From: an uncultured cyanobacterium
Lineage (GTDB): Bacteria; Cyanobacteriota; Cyanobacteriia; Cyanobacteriales; Nostocaceae
Direction: 5' to 3'
NCBI GenBank assembly: GCA_903903925.1
Contig: CAIVAU010000066.1
Coordinates: 1 to 64,000, forward strand
Length of the DNA: 64,000 nucleotides
The position numbers were made by a program, and so were the translations under genes. The number at the start of each line of letters is the position of its first letter. Positions within the stretch are counted from its first letter, which is position 1. This document shows positions 37,351 to 46,426 of the stretch, in pieces. The notes under the pieces were generated by a model. The model made no database searches and was not told where the DNA came from. It saw only the letters and a list, made by a program, of their open reading frames with translations.

Positions 37351-38655
37351 ATGTTAATGTCCGCCGGTTCTGAGTTTGTTGCTCTATGTCGAGAGCAAAT
37401 GGCACTGCTAGCCCAATCTCTGGGAGCAACCTTGAGCATTGTCTATTTAACACAAGAATTGGTAGAGACCTCGGCAACCGAAGCGAAACTGATTCCTGTG
37501 GTCGTTTATCCGGAGACAGGGGTGGGACTGACAGAGAGGACTCTGGCATTATTGCCTCAGAAGGGGAAGTTATTGACAGCAGCAGAGGATACACGCAGCG
37601 AACGACGGGAGTCTGAACGGGAAAATAGGACACCACCGCATGCTGAGGAAGAATACCTGTTAAATGGTAACCAATTTGTTTTACCTCTCATTCATGAGGA
37701 TGTGATGATGGGGTTGTTGGTGACACGCAGGGAAGACCGGACATGGAATGAACAGGAACGAAGAGAAATTGAACGGATTGCCCAAACACTGTCCCTTGCC
37801 TGCGTGTTGGATCAGCGTCGCTTATGGTTGCAGCAGCAGTTACATCAACAACAAATTCTGCAAGAAAAGCAGCAGGATTTGCTGGATAATTTATTACACC
37901 AATTTCGGAATTCATTAACAGCGATGCGAACCTTTGGCAAACTGCTGTTGAAACGACTGCGACCAAGAGATGCCAACCGGGAGGTAGCCGCTAGTATTGT
38001 ACGGGAAAGCGATCGCCTCCAAGAATTGTTGCAACAGTTCGATAAAGTCATAGACCTGACGGTAGCCGATTTGAACGGTCTGGTATTACCGCAAAATGAA
38101 GTCTTTGTGGAAGCATCTGTGCAACAAAACCCAAAACTTTTATTGCCCGGAACACCAGAGAAAGAAGCTGAGTGCTTTGTAGCAGATGTATTGAAACCAT
38201 TGTTAATGTCAGCAAAAGCGATCGCCCAAGAAAGAAATTTGCATCTTGTCGCTGAAATTCCCCCCAAATTGCCCCTGGTAAGCGCTCACGTTAAGGTCTT
38301 AACAGAAGTATTGAGCAATATTATCGACAATGCGTTGAAATACACTCCCACAGGTGGTAAGATTCTAGTCCAAGCGGGGCAAGAACAAGCTCACTATCAA
38401 GGAATTGCCATCAGTAACACTGGCCCTGGCATTCCAACCCAAGATTTAGAGCACCTTGGTGAACGACACTACCGGGGAGTACAAGCTCAAACCGAAATTC
38501 CAGGCACAGGTTTGGGGTTAGCGATCGCCAAACAGCTTGTAGAGCAAATGCACGGCAAAATTCAAATTTTTAGCCCTGCTCTATCCTCGCTGATCACGTC
38601 ACCTGATACGCCGGGAACTACGTTTATTATTTGGTTACCTGTTGTTAGTGGTTAG
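37351..38655 (+). CDS. GAF-domain sensor histidine kinase
   Basis: A 434-residue protein. A GAF-like sensor occupies about residues 5-160, then the dimerisation helix with the presumed phospho-His in LLHQFRNSLTAMRTFGKLL (about residue 188). The HATPase follows: N box EVLSNIIDNALKYTP, G1 ISNTGPGIP, G2 GTGLGLAIAKQLV. The G1 motif has Asn where DxGxG is usual, and the His is followed by Gln. No membrane segments, so it is cytoplasmic. No response regulator is adjacent. Confidence 0.85.
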   Translation: MLMSAGSEFVALCREQMALLAQSLGATLSIVYLTQELVETSATEAKLIPVVVYPETGVGLTERTLALLPQKGKLLTAAEDTRSERRESERENRTPPHAEEEYLLNGNQFVLPLIHEDVMMGLLVTRREDRTWNEQERREIERIAQTLSLACVLDQRRLWLQQQLHQQQILQEKQQDLLDNLLHQFRNSLTAMRTFGKLLLKRLRPRDANREVAASIVRESDRLQELLQQFDKVIDLTVADLNGLVLPQNEVFVEASVQQNPKLLLPGTPEKEAECFVADVLKPLLMSAKAIAQERNLHLVAEIPPKLPLVSAHVKVLTEVLSNIIDNALKYTPTGGKILVQAGQEQAHYQGIAISNTGPGIPTQDLEHLGERHYRGVQAQTEIPGTGLGLAIAKQLVEQMHGKIQIFSPALSSLITSPDTPGTTFIIWLPVVSG

Positions 38656-38717
38656 TTGTTGGTTGTTTTAAACACGACTGGAATTGAGTTGGGGCTAGCA
38701 CCGCTGCGCGGAAGTCA

Positions 38718-38760
38718 AAAGTCAAAAGTCACTCATAATTGTATTCTGGGCTTTTACGCC
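38718..38760 (-). repeat. Inverted dispersed repeat, right copy
   Basis: AAAGTCAAAAGTCACTCATA, ATTGTATTCTGGGCTTTTAC, GCC: the inverted partner of 36531-36573. Confidence 0.75.
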
Positions 38761-38768
38761 GCGCTTTA

Positions 38769-39458
38769 CTAGTTGCGGGGTAGATGCAAGCTGGAACGTA
38801 GTTTGATATCTAAATCGCCGTCTTGGGGCTTAATCACAATAACTTCAGCTTTCTTTTTCCGCAATAATACACTCGCACCAGCACCAGCACCAGCACCAAG
38901 TATAGGTTCTATGAGAATAATTCTGTGGTCGGTAATCAGTCCAATTAAACTAGCAGCACCAGCACCAATAGCTGCATCCTGTACAATTTTACTAGTATCA
39001 CTTCCTTTACTGATCTTTTCCGTTCTGGTAACTACCTCAGAAGTCGCATCAATATCCTGCCGATCTCCGTTAGAAAAAATTAACTCTCGTGCTACAAACT
39101 GAGAACCTTTTTTAGAGTCATTAGTAGCTGGTTCTAATTTACCAACAATTTGAGAACCTTCCGGGATTAATATATTTCCATTCCTGTCTACAATGTTGTG
39201 TGCTATCTTCACCGTTATTGGTGTCGTCTCGTCTGGAGTTACAACGATTTTATCTTTTTCGTAGGTCACAGGAAATCTTACTCCAGAAGGGATTGAAACA
39301 TTTCTTGTGTGCGAGTTTTCTGAGTTTTGTGAGTTTTGTGAGCGAAAAATTTGTGCGCTAGCAGGAGTGAGGGAGAACATAGGGGCGATCGTACCCGTTG
39401 TGATTGCCATTGCTAGAAGTGCAGTAGTTCCAGTTTTATAACGATGAAAGCCAGTCAT
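38769..39458 (-). CDS. Secreted beta-rich protein (TrbI-like in part)
   Basis: About 229 residues with a signal peptide (TALLAMAITTGTIAPMFSLT, cleavage after ASA). A soluble part follows with VSIPSGVRFPVTYEKDKIVV and ILIPEGSQIVGKLEP, reminiscent of the VirB10/TrbI beta-barrel domain, then a Gly/Ala-rich helix pair (AAIGAGAASLIGL and GAGAGAGASVLL). No conjugation genes are nearby, so a transfer role is unlikely; an envelope protein is more plausible. The start is MTGFHRYKTG; eight more codons are open upstream. Confidence 0.55.
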   Translation of the reverse strand: MTGFHRYKTGTTALLAMAITTGTIAPMFSLTPASAQIFRSQNSQNSENSHTRNVSIPSGVRFPVTYEKDKIVVTPDETTPITVKIAHNIVDRNGNILIPEGSQIVGKLEPATNDSKKGSQFVARELIFSNGDRQDIDATSEVVTRTEKISKGSDTSKIVQDAAIGAGAASLIGLITDHRIILIEPILGAGAGAGASVLLRKKKAEVIVIKPQDGDLDIKLRSSLHLPRN

Positions 39459-40280
39459 TTCTTTGGTTCCTTTCCGTTTCATATTTTGAGTACAATGACG
39501 TCAATTTATTGATAATTGTTTCTGACAGAATACATCCGTCAGAATGACTACATTCAGACATGTTTGTATTTTGAACCGCAGATTGACGCAGATAGAAAAG
39601 TCTTTTATCTGCGTGTATCCGCGTACCGTCCGGGAAGCCGCCACATCTGTGGTTGCAATTTTGGATGGGAAACCTCACTTTAGTGTGGTGCTATTTGGAA
39701 GAAGCCTCTTCCATGCTCGTATAAGATGGGTGTATCCGATTTAGTAAGATGCAGAACTGGTAATGACTTTAACACTCTTGAGTGGGCAATGGGCATGGGG
39801 CAATGGGCATTGGGAATTGTCCGTCCGTAGGGGCGGGGTCTTCCCGCCCTTGCAGGAATGGTGGTGTTTCTGTAATGAGTAACGGGTGGCGATCGCAATA
39901 ATGGCAGGAGTTGTGTACTGAAATTAACCTAAGGATTGTCGCTATTATTTACAGTGACTATAATAGTGTCGAGAACTACATTAAATTGGATACACTATTC
40001 CTCAAAGGTAGTGTTCATCATCTTGAGTGAGGGGAGGATGTCTCGGCATATCCTATGGTACAAGTGCTAGTGGCGCTGTTAGTAGAGATGGGTAGTGTGT
40101 GGAGGAGTTGGAGATAGCGATCACTTCCTCTCCGGTCATAACCTTTTAAATACTTAGAAATAGATTATGCATTTAGTACTCATTGAAACATCAGGTAATG
40201 AGAACTACATTTTTTGAACTAATATGCTCAAAGAAAACAGAAGGAGCTCATTCTCATAAATATTATAGGAGTATAAACTG
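39459..40280. other. Intergenic region before the CRISPR locus
   Basis: About 820 bases with the dispersed repeat copy C (39828-39890), GGGCAATGG short repeats before it and GC-rich fragments. No gene. The promoter of the 40281 gene must lie near 40200-40270. Confidence 0.4.
39828..39890 (+). repeat. Dispersed repeat, copy C
   Basis: TAGGGGCGGGGTCTTCCCGC, CCTTGCAGGAATGGTGGTGT, then AACGGGTGGC. It matches copies A and B. Confidence 0.75.
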
Positions 40281-41543
40281 ATGAGTAAAACTGTTCCTCA
40301 CACCCTCATTTGTACAGTAGGTACGAGCCTTTTTAAGCCGAACCTTTTTGGACTACCATCTGTTGAAAAATATGAAGATTGGCTCTCTAAACAGCCCTCA
40401 GCGGATCAACCGCATTTGTCATCTGAGTTAATTCAAAGCCTTAAAACAGCCTTAGGTGATAATATTAAATTAGCTTTGGATGAGCAAAACTGGAAGCTCA
40501 TAGCAGAAGCTTTGAGCAAATTTCCTGGAACAGTCAGGCTTTGCGGTGCAGAGATCAACTCAATCACTGACCTAATCCAGCGTGGATACTGTACAGAGAA
40601 TTGTTCTTTGGTCATTTGTCACTCCGCTACCAATGAGGGACTACAAATTGCTACAATTCTTAAGCATTACTACGAGGCAAAAAGACATCAAATTAAGATA
40701 GAAAAGATTGAAGACCTTCAAGATTCACAGCCAAAACTCTTTCGGACTAAGGGACTCCGTAACCTTGCTAAGACTATCAGCAGGACTGTACAAGGTCAAG
40801 ATCAAACTCAGTTTTATGCAATCAATGCTACAGGTGGATACAAGGCACAAATTGCGATCGGAGTTTTAATGGGTCAAGCATTAGGGGTTCCAGTTTACTA
40901 TAAGCACGAGCTGTTCAGTGAGATTATTGCTTTTCCACCTATGCCCATTGGTCTGGACTTCAGCTTATGGCTGGAAAAAAGTGAATTGTTTACGGCTCTG
41001 GAACGATGGGAGAAAGTGAAAAACCTAATCACCCAGGAAGATATCAAAGAAATGGTGGCATGGCAAGATGTAGAAGGCGAATGGGATGAACGGTTGGAAG
41101 CTTTAGTGGAACGAGTAGAGTGTGATGGAAGAGTCTACCTTGAAATTTCTCCAACTGGTCAAATTTTCCATGAGACGTTTAAAGAGCGATTCAAGTCGGA
41201 GTCGGTTCGAGACAGTGTATTACCTGCTGCAGTACCAGAAAATGAGAAAGAACAACCTCGTCTCCCTCGCCATAATTGGGGAAATGCTGAAACGCCTATT
41301 CTTACTTTTTTAAAGCGAATTGTTGCGGACTGTTCTTATGTGCGTGCTTGTCGGACTGACTATTGGAATCCAGATTTACCCTCTCCTGTGCTGTTTAAAT
41401 TAAAGGCAGAGGAGATAGAAGGAATCTTCAGCAATGGAACTTGGACAGTCAAATTTATTGTTGAAACATCAGCGAAAACACTGAATCAGCGTGCTGCTTG
41501 TATAGCTGATATGAATAGGCTCGTTGATACTTCTTGGGTGTAG
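40281..41543 (+). CDS. CARF-domain protein of the type III CRISPR locus (APE2256-like), unrecognised C-terminal domain
   Basis: This 420-residue protein begins with a CARF domain: ICTVGTSLFKPNLF (about residues 10-23) and NATGGYKAQI (about 183-192), both loops that bind cyclic oligoadenylate. Residues about 230-420 form a second region containing PRHNWGNAETPILTFLKRIV and SPVLFKLKAEEIEG that I cannot assign to HEPN, PD-(D/E)XK, RelE, TIR or Lon. It precedes cas10 by about 115 bases on the same strand. A cOA-responsive effector or ring nuclease is inferred. Confidence 0.7.
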   Translation: MSKTVPHTLICTVGTSLFKPNLFGLPSVEKYEDWLSKQPSADQPHLSSELIQSLKTALGDNIKLALDEQNWKLIAEALSKFPGTVRLCGAEINSITDLIQRGYCTENCSLVICHSATNEGLQIATILKHYYEAKRHQIKIEKIEDLQDSQPKLFRTKGLRNLAKTISRTVQGQDQTQFYAINATGGYKAQIAIGVLMGQALGVPVYYKHELFSEIIAFPPMPIGLDFSLWLEKSELFTALERWEKVKNLITQEDIKEMVAWQDVEGEWDERLEALVERVECDGRVYLEISPTGQIFHETFKERFKSESVRDSVLPAAVPENEKEQPRLPRHNWGNAETPILTFLKRIVADCSYVRACRTDYWNPDLPSPVLFKLKAEEIEGIFSNGTWTVKFIVETSAKTLNQRAACIADMNRLVDTSWV

Positions 41544-41657
41544 TCTGGAAGGTTCTACCACTACTTTGTAAAGACCACTTAACAGTGCAACCTTCGGTGA
41601 AAGGGAGGTGATCGCTTTCTGACCTTATACACCAGTCCTTTGTACCCAATTCCTATC

Positions 41658-44000
41658 ATGACAAGTTCTCAAGTTGCTCAACAAACGGAAGTAATGAGGA
41701 TGCAAAACACAAGTTCTATTACGACTGCGATCGCCTGGTGTCTTGCGTGGGGTGATCAGCGACAGCCTCGGTTTGCTGTTAGTGTTTTGCAGCAAATGCG
41801 CCAAGCTTTGAATGATGGAGTAGACAAAGATTTACCAGAAGAGGTACGTAGGGCTTTGCCTTTGTCGGTAGCATCGTTCATCAAGGAAGTCGAGCAATTA
41901 GAGACTCTCAAATTTCCTGAAACATTAGATGAGTTAAAGCAGTTAACAGAAAAACATCCCATCCTTTGGAACTCCAAAATTGGCTTAGTCTACGGCGGTG
42001 CAACCAAGATTAAGCAATATGTATTTGAAGCCGCCAACCTTCCAGATATTAGAGGTGCTTCGGCACTTTTAGACCAAATTAACTTAGTTGATTTACCTGT
42101 GTTTTTTAACAAAAAACCAGAATCAAACCTCTACACTGTTCATTGCCAAAGAGTAAAAAACTGGCTTAATCAAAATTTTCCCAATCAGCCTAATTTTTTA
42201 GATGCGTTGATTCCTGAACTAATTATCTACTCGACTGGTGGCAATATTTTAGCTTTCTGTCCTGCTGCTTTTGTACATGACTTAGCTAATGCCATTGAAA
42301 AACGCTACACTGAGGAGACTTTAACAGCTAACTCCTGTGCTGTGGGAGTTAAATTTAGACTCTTAGAAACTCGCTTTGGCTTGCTGCGAGATAATATCGA
42401 AGAAACATTTTGGTTAGAGAGATATCATCAGGAGTATAAAAAAAATCCACTAGTTGATGCTTATTTTGGCGAAGTAAAACATGAATCTGAGCTAGGTGAT
42501 AATTTCAAAAATCGCAAGAGTTTTAATGAATTAACTACTAAACTAGTGATTCTATTCAATCAACGTCGCAGTGGAAATGACACCGAAAACCGTCCTAGTC
42601 GTCGCTACCCTCCAATGTTTGAAACTCATCCCTATCTCAAAAGAGATGAAGGGGAGCGGCGTTCCTCCATTACTCAAGCAACCCAAATCGTAGGACAACC
42701 TTATTTTTCTGAAACTTCTGCTAGGAAACGTAAGACAGGTGATAGAGCTAAAAAGGGAGTATACAAACAGACAGAATGGTATCAAGAATGGGAATCTCCA
42801 ATAATTCAAGGCTGGACTGATCGATTTGAGTATTTTTTACAGAAAAATCCTAAACAATATCAGAAATACTACGGAGTTCATACGCCTGAACGAGTTGAAA
42901 TTCTTCAATCATTAACACATTTAAGCAAGGTTAGTAATGGCTACGTTGCCTACATCTACGCTGATGGAAATAATATGGGTGGGTATATTCAAAATATCCG
43001 CACACCAAAGAAATATAAAGAATTTAGTGAAGATATTGACAATGCAACTAAATACAGTGTTTATCAAGCCTTGGCACACAATTTACATCCTCGCAAACTA
43101 AGGGGAGTCAACGATTCAGAATCAACGCTTCAGGATGGTGATATCATTCATCCATTTGAAATTATTACTATTGGTGGAGATGACATTATATTGATTGTGC
43201 CAGCAGATAAAGCATTATCAATTGCTAAGATGATTGGCGAACAGTTTGAAAAAATTCTCCTCAAACAAGTTAATTTAGTTGATGCAGAAGGCAAAAATGT
43301 ACAAATCAAGGGTGAATATCAAATTGAGTTACCCCCTAATAAATGCCATCGTTACTCTTGGCAAAATGCCGAACCTTCTCAATGTGAGTTGAGTATGTCT
43401 AGTGGAGTATTGATTACTGCTTACAATACTCCGATTTACTATGCTGAAAAGCTGACATATCAGTTGCTCAAGTCAGCTAAGAAATATGCGAAAAAGCTTA
43501 AAAAAGCTGATTACTGTGGAGGAACGGTTGATTTCTTCACGATGAAAGCCGTTACCATGATTTCATCAAATATTGAGGAGTTTCGTCAACAGGCGTTAAC
43601 AAAAGATAGAGGTGCAAAACTGAAGCTATATGCGGCTCCCTATACTTTACATGAATTAGAGGGATTAATTAAAGCGATCGCAGCTTTGAAGAAGGCTAAC
43701 TTTCCCAAGTCACAACTCTACCAAATTCGCAGCTTTTTAGAGCAGGGAAAGCATACTGCAATTCTGAATTATCGTTATTTTCGAGTCAGGCTTAAACAAG
43801 GGCAAGCAGTACTAAGGGATGACTTTGAAGAGGCTTGGTGCAAAGCCAAAACTAACGAAGGTAATTTAGCACCTTGGATGTTTGAATCAGAGGAAAGAAT
43901 TTATGAAACTATCTGGCGTGAAATAGTAGATTTGTATGATTTTATTGAGTTAGCTGATGTTGAATCACCGCAACTTTCATCTCCTGAAATTGGTTTATGA
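41658..44000 (+). CDS. cas10: Cas10 (large subunit of type III effector), no HD domain
   Basis: A 780-residue protein with the Cas10/Cmr2 pattern: YVFEAANLPDIRGASALLD near residue 110, YADGNNMGGYI in the palm, and GGDD (residues 506-509 in ITIGGDDIILI). An N-terminal HD nuclease motif is not seen, so DNase activity is probably lost while the cyclase site is intact. Cas10 makes cyclic oligoadenylates when target RNA binds. The ATG at 41658 is preferred to a TTG at 41640. It overlaps the next RAMP gene by 4 bases. Confidence 0.9.
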   Translation: MTSSQVAQQTEVMRMQNTSSITTAIAWCLAWGDQRQPRFAVSVLQQMRQALNDGVDKDLPEEVRRALPLSVASFIKEVEQLETLKFPETLDELKQLTEKHPILWNSKIGLVYGGATKIKQYVFEAANLPDIRGASALLDQINLVDLPVFFNKKPESNLYTVHCQRVKNWLNQNFPNQPNFLDALIPELIIYSTGGNILAFCPAAFVHDLANAIEKRYTEETLTANSCAVGVKFRLLETRFGLLRDNIEETFWLERYHQEYKKNPLVDAYFGEVKHESELGDNFKNRKSFNELTTKLVILFNQRRSGNDTENRPSRRYPPMFETHPYLKRDEGERRSSITQATQIVGQPYFSETSARKRKTGDRAKKGVYKQTEWYQEWESPIIQGWTDRFEYFLQKNPKQYQKYYGVHTPERVEILQSLTHLSKVSNGYVAYIYADGNNMGGYIQNIRTPKKYKEFSEDIDNATKYSVYQALAHNLHPRKLRGVNDSESTLQDGDIIHPFEIITIGGDDIILIVPADKALSIAKMIGEQFEKILLKQVNLVDAEGKNVQIKGEYQIELPPNKCHRYSWQNAEPSQCELSMSSGVLITAYNTPIYYAEKLTYQLLKSAKKYAKKLKKADYCGGTVDFFTMKAVTMISSNIEEFRQQALTKDRGAKLKLYAAPYTLHELEGLIKAIAALKKANFPKSQLYQIRSFLEQGKHTAILNYRYFRVRLKQGQAVLRDDFEEAWCKAKTNEGNLAPWMFESEERIYETIWREIVDLYDFIELADVESPQLSSPEIGL

Positions 44001-44728
44001 TTTTTCTAGAACGACTGATTAACAACAACTCAATTGAACCGTACACAGTTACTGCTATAATTGATACTGCGCTGTGTGTGGGTGCGGGTGGTTCTTCTGG
44101 GTCACTTGCAGACAAACCAATAGTCCGTAATTCAGAAGGAAATTTATTAATTCCTGCTTCCCAATTTAAAGGGCGTCTGCGTCATGAGTGTGAAAAAATA
44201 GCTAGAGCTTTGGGATGGGAAATTTCTGAGTCTCCCAACGCTGAAAAAATGGTGATTCGTAGAGCAAATTCACCTGTTGAATTTCAACGCAATGAATACG
44301 AATTACCTGGATATAACGAAACATATCACTGTTTAATTAGCCAGATTTTTGGTGATCCTGTTTTACCGTCACGAGTCATTTTTGAGGACTTGATTTGCAC
44401 GGAAGACCCAGAGAACTTACCTGAAGTTTTGCGTCCGGGTGTGACAATTAATCGCCGTCGCCGCACTGCGGAGGAAAAAAAACTCTACTTTCTCGAAACC
44501 TCTCCAGCAAATGCTCAACTTAGGTTTGAGGCGAAGATTTACATCCAACCAAGCCTTAAACCTGAACAACCAGATTATGCGCCAGTATTGATTTGGGCTG
44601 GGTTGCAACATATTCATGCACTGGGGGGAAGTAAGTCCGCTGGTTTGGGATGGTTACATTGGCAACTACCAAAAATTGAAGTTGATGAGAAGGTTTGGCA
44701 GTTTTTGGCAAAAGGAAGAGTAAAGTGA
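43997..44728 (+). CDS. RAMP (Cas7/Csm3-like) protein
   Basis: A 243-residue RAMP. N-terminal ferredoxin-like fold with VGAGGSSGSLADKPIVRN, then ASQFKGRLRHECEKIA, and the C-terminal Gly-rich loop ALGGSKSAGLGWLHW. It forms part of the crRNA-binding backbone, and an Asp in the thumb region would cut target RNA (ADKP at about residue 39 is a candidate). Coupled by 4-base overlaps to cas10 and to csx10. Confidence 0.85.
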   Translation: MIFLERLINNNSIEPYTVTAIIDTALCVGAGGSSGSLADKPIVRNSEGNLLIPASQFKGRLRHECEKIARALGWEISESPNAEKMVIRRANSPVEFQRNEYELPGYNETYHCLISQIFGDPVLPSRVIFEDLICTEDPENLPEVLRPGVTINRRRRTAEEKKLYFLETSPANAQLRFEAKIYIQPSLKPEQPDYAPVLIWAGLQHIHALGGSKSAGLGWLHWQLPKIEVDEKVWQFLAKGRVK

Positions 44729-45978
44729 AGAGCATTCAACTGCAAATTAAGGCTTTGTCTCCTCTGGCGATCGCACGACAGAAACCGGGCGGTTCAGTTA
44801 GTGAGGTTGAAGATTATATTCCTGGAACCGTGATTCGCGGGGCGATTGCTGCTCAAATATTACAGCAGTCTGGTCATAGGTCAACTAATTTGGCAGAAAA
44901 CGGCGGTGAGTTTCAAGCTTTATTTCTGGACGATGAACCAGCCATTTTTCAAAATGCTTATCCTGCTACCTTAGAAATTAGGGGTAAGATAGTTCCCCAA
45001 GAAAGAGTCGAAGAAATTAAAGTATTACCTGCTACTGCACTTAGTTCTAAAACTAAATCAGGATTTAAGCCTAAGAATAATGGTGTTTTTGATACTTTAA
45101 TTGATCGCTTCTGTGCTGACAACTATGATTATTTATATGATCCCAATTGTCCAGAAGATGGAGGAAGAGTTGAGCCGTACAATGGTTTCTATAGTAAATA
45201 CAATGGCAAATATTACAGCCATTCAGCGAATAAACGTCTGTTGACACGAGTTGGGATCAATCGACGACGAGCTACAGCTGAAGAAGAAATACTATACAGT
45301 ATTGAAGTACTAAATGAATCTGAATCCAGCGGTAAAAATCCTAAACCAGTATGGTACAGTTCAGTAATTCTAGTGACAGATGCTTTAGCTGATTCTCTAT
45401 GGCAATTTATTCATACACGTCGTGGAGATTTTCGCTTAGGTGGCTCAACTTCGCGAGGACTGGGAAAAGTCGAAATTGACGCAAAACCACCCAAAGATGC
45501 TAAACCAAATATAGAAGATAAAGTTACAGAATTTACTCATACACTGCAAAAACGCTGGCTGGATTGGAATAACGTTTTTGGTTATCATGTCAAAGAATCA
45601 CCGAATAATCGCACCTTCTTTAGCGTAGATTTACAAGCTGATGCTATTCTAACTGAACAGTGGCGACGTACTACTGTAATTTCCACTACCATGTTACAAC
45701 AGTTTACAGGTGTTGAAGCACCCTTGAAACTCGAAGCTACTTACAGCAGCTATGATTACCGTTCTGGTTGGAATGCTGCTTGGGGATTGATGAAAGATGT
45801 GGAACTAGTTACTAATAAAGGAGCAGTGTATTTATTTAGTACTACTCAACCCAAAGAATGGTATGAAGCTTTAGCTAAATTGGAATTAACAGGTGTAGGA
45901 GATCGCACCTGCGAAGGCTTTGGGCAGGTGCAAGTTTGTAATGATTTTCATTTGATATTTCGTGAGAATGCAGTATGA
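44725..45978 (+). CDS. csx10: Csx10 (Cas5-like RAMP of type III-D)
   Basis: This 417-residue RAMP starts at GTG 44725 with KSIQLQIKALSPLAIARQ, then KPGGSVSEVEDYIPG and RRGDFRLGGSTSRGLGKVEI. This fits Csx10, the signature Cas5-type protein of subtype III-D, which holds the crRNA 5' handle. It overlaps the preceding RAMP by four bases and the small-subunit gene by four. Confidence 0.8.
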   Translation: MKSIQLQIKALSPLAIARQKPGGSVSEVEDYIPGTVIRGAIAAQILQQSGHRSTNLAENGGEFQALFLDDEPAIFQNAYPATLEIRGKIVPQERVEEIKVLPATALSSKTKSGFKPKNNGVFDTLIDRFCADNYDYLYDPNCPEDGGRVEPYNGFYSKYNGKYYSHSANKRLLTRVGINRRRATAEEEILYSIEVLNESESSGKNPKPVWYSSVILVTDALADSLWQFIHTRRGDFRLGGSTSRGLGKVEIDAKPPKDAKPNIEDKVTEFTHTLQKRWLDWNNVFGYHVKESPNNRTFFSVDLQADAILTEQWRRTTVISTTMLQQFTGVEAPLKLEATYSSYDYRSGWNAAWGLMKDVELVTNKGAVYLFSTTQPKEWYEALAKLELTGVGDRTCEGFGQVQVCNDFHLIFRENAV

Positions 45979-46391
45979 GTGAACCATTAGAACCACAACA
46001 ACTTAAAATTCAGAAAGGAATCCGTCTGGCTGAGGATACACTAGTAACTGCTATCCAAACTGCACTAGATGATAAAACATCCTACGGCAACTTGGAAGAG
46101 TCACAATTCCGTAATTTAGTACGGGTTGCCGATTCAACTGAAAGTACAGAAGTTATTAAAAATTTTTTGCTCTATCAACTAGGTCGAGAAAAGAAGTGGG
46201 GTACAGGTCAAAACTCTTTAGCTAAAAAAATCATTCATGACATCGACAACAAAATAAAGTCTCTTGCCAAAGATATTGCAACCGAGGCTAAGGCTAATGA
46301 TTTTCTTAATACTATTTGGCTAGAACTTACCCGACGCTATTTAGGCTATGGCGCTCGCTATCTTGTTTATAAGAATAAAGGTGAATTTTAG
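45975..46391 (+). CDS. Small helical Csm2/Cas11-like subunit
   Basis: A 138-residue, all-helical, charged protein (IRLAEDTLVTAIQTALDD; NLVRVADSTESTEVIKNFLL; FLNTIWLELTRRYLGYGARY). Size, composition and place directly after csx10 suit the type III small subunit that binds the target RNA in the backbone. No specific motif proves it. Confidence 0.6.
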   Translation: MSEPLEPQQLKIQKGIRLAEDTLVTAIQTALDDKTSYGNLEESQFRNLVRVADSTESTEVIKNFLLYQLGREKKWGTGQNSLAKKIIHDIDNKIKSLAKDIATEAKANDFLNTIWLELTRRYLGYGARYLVYKNKGEF

Positions 46392-46426
46392 CTTTTAAAT
46401 AAACTTTACTTAGGAGTTGTATACTT

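Noticed and set aside
41560-41640. Possible extra ribosome site or small gene before cas10
   Set aside because: GGGAGGTGATCG at about 41604 lacks an in-frame start codon leading to cas10; the ATG at 41658 serves better.
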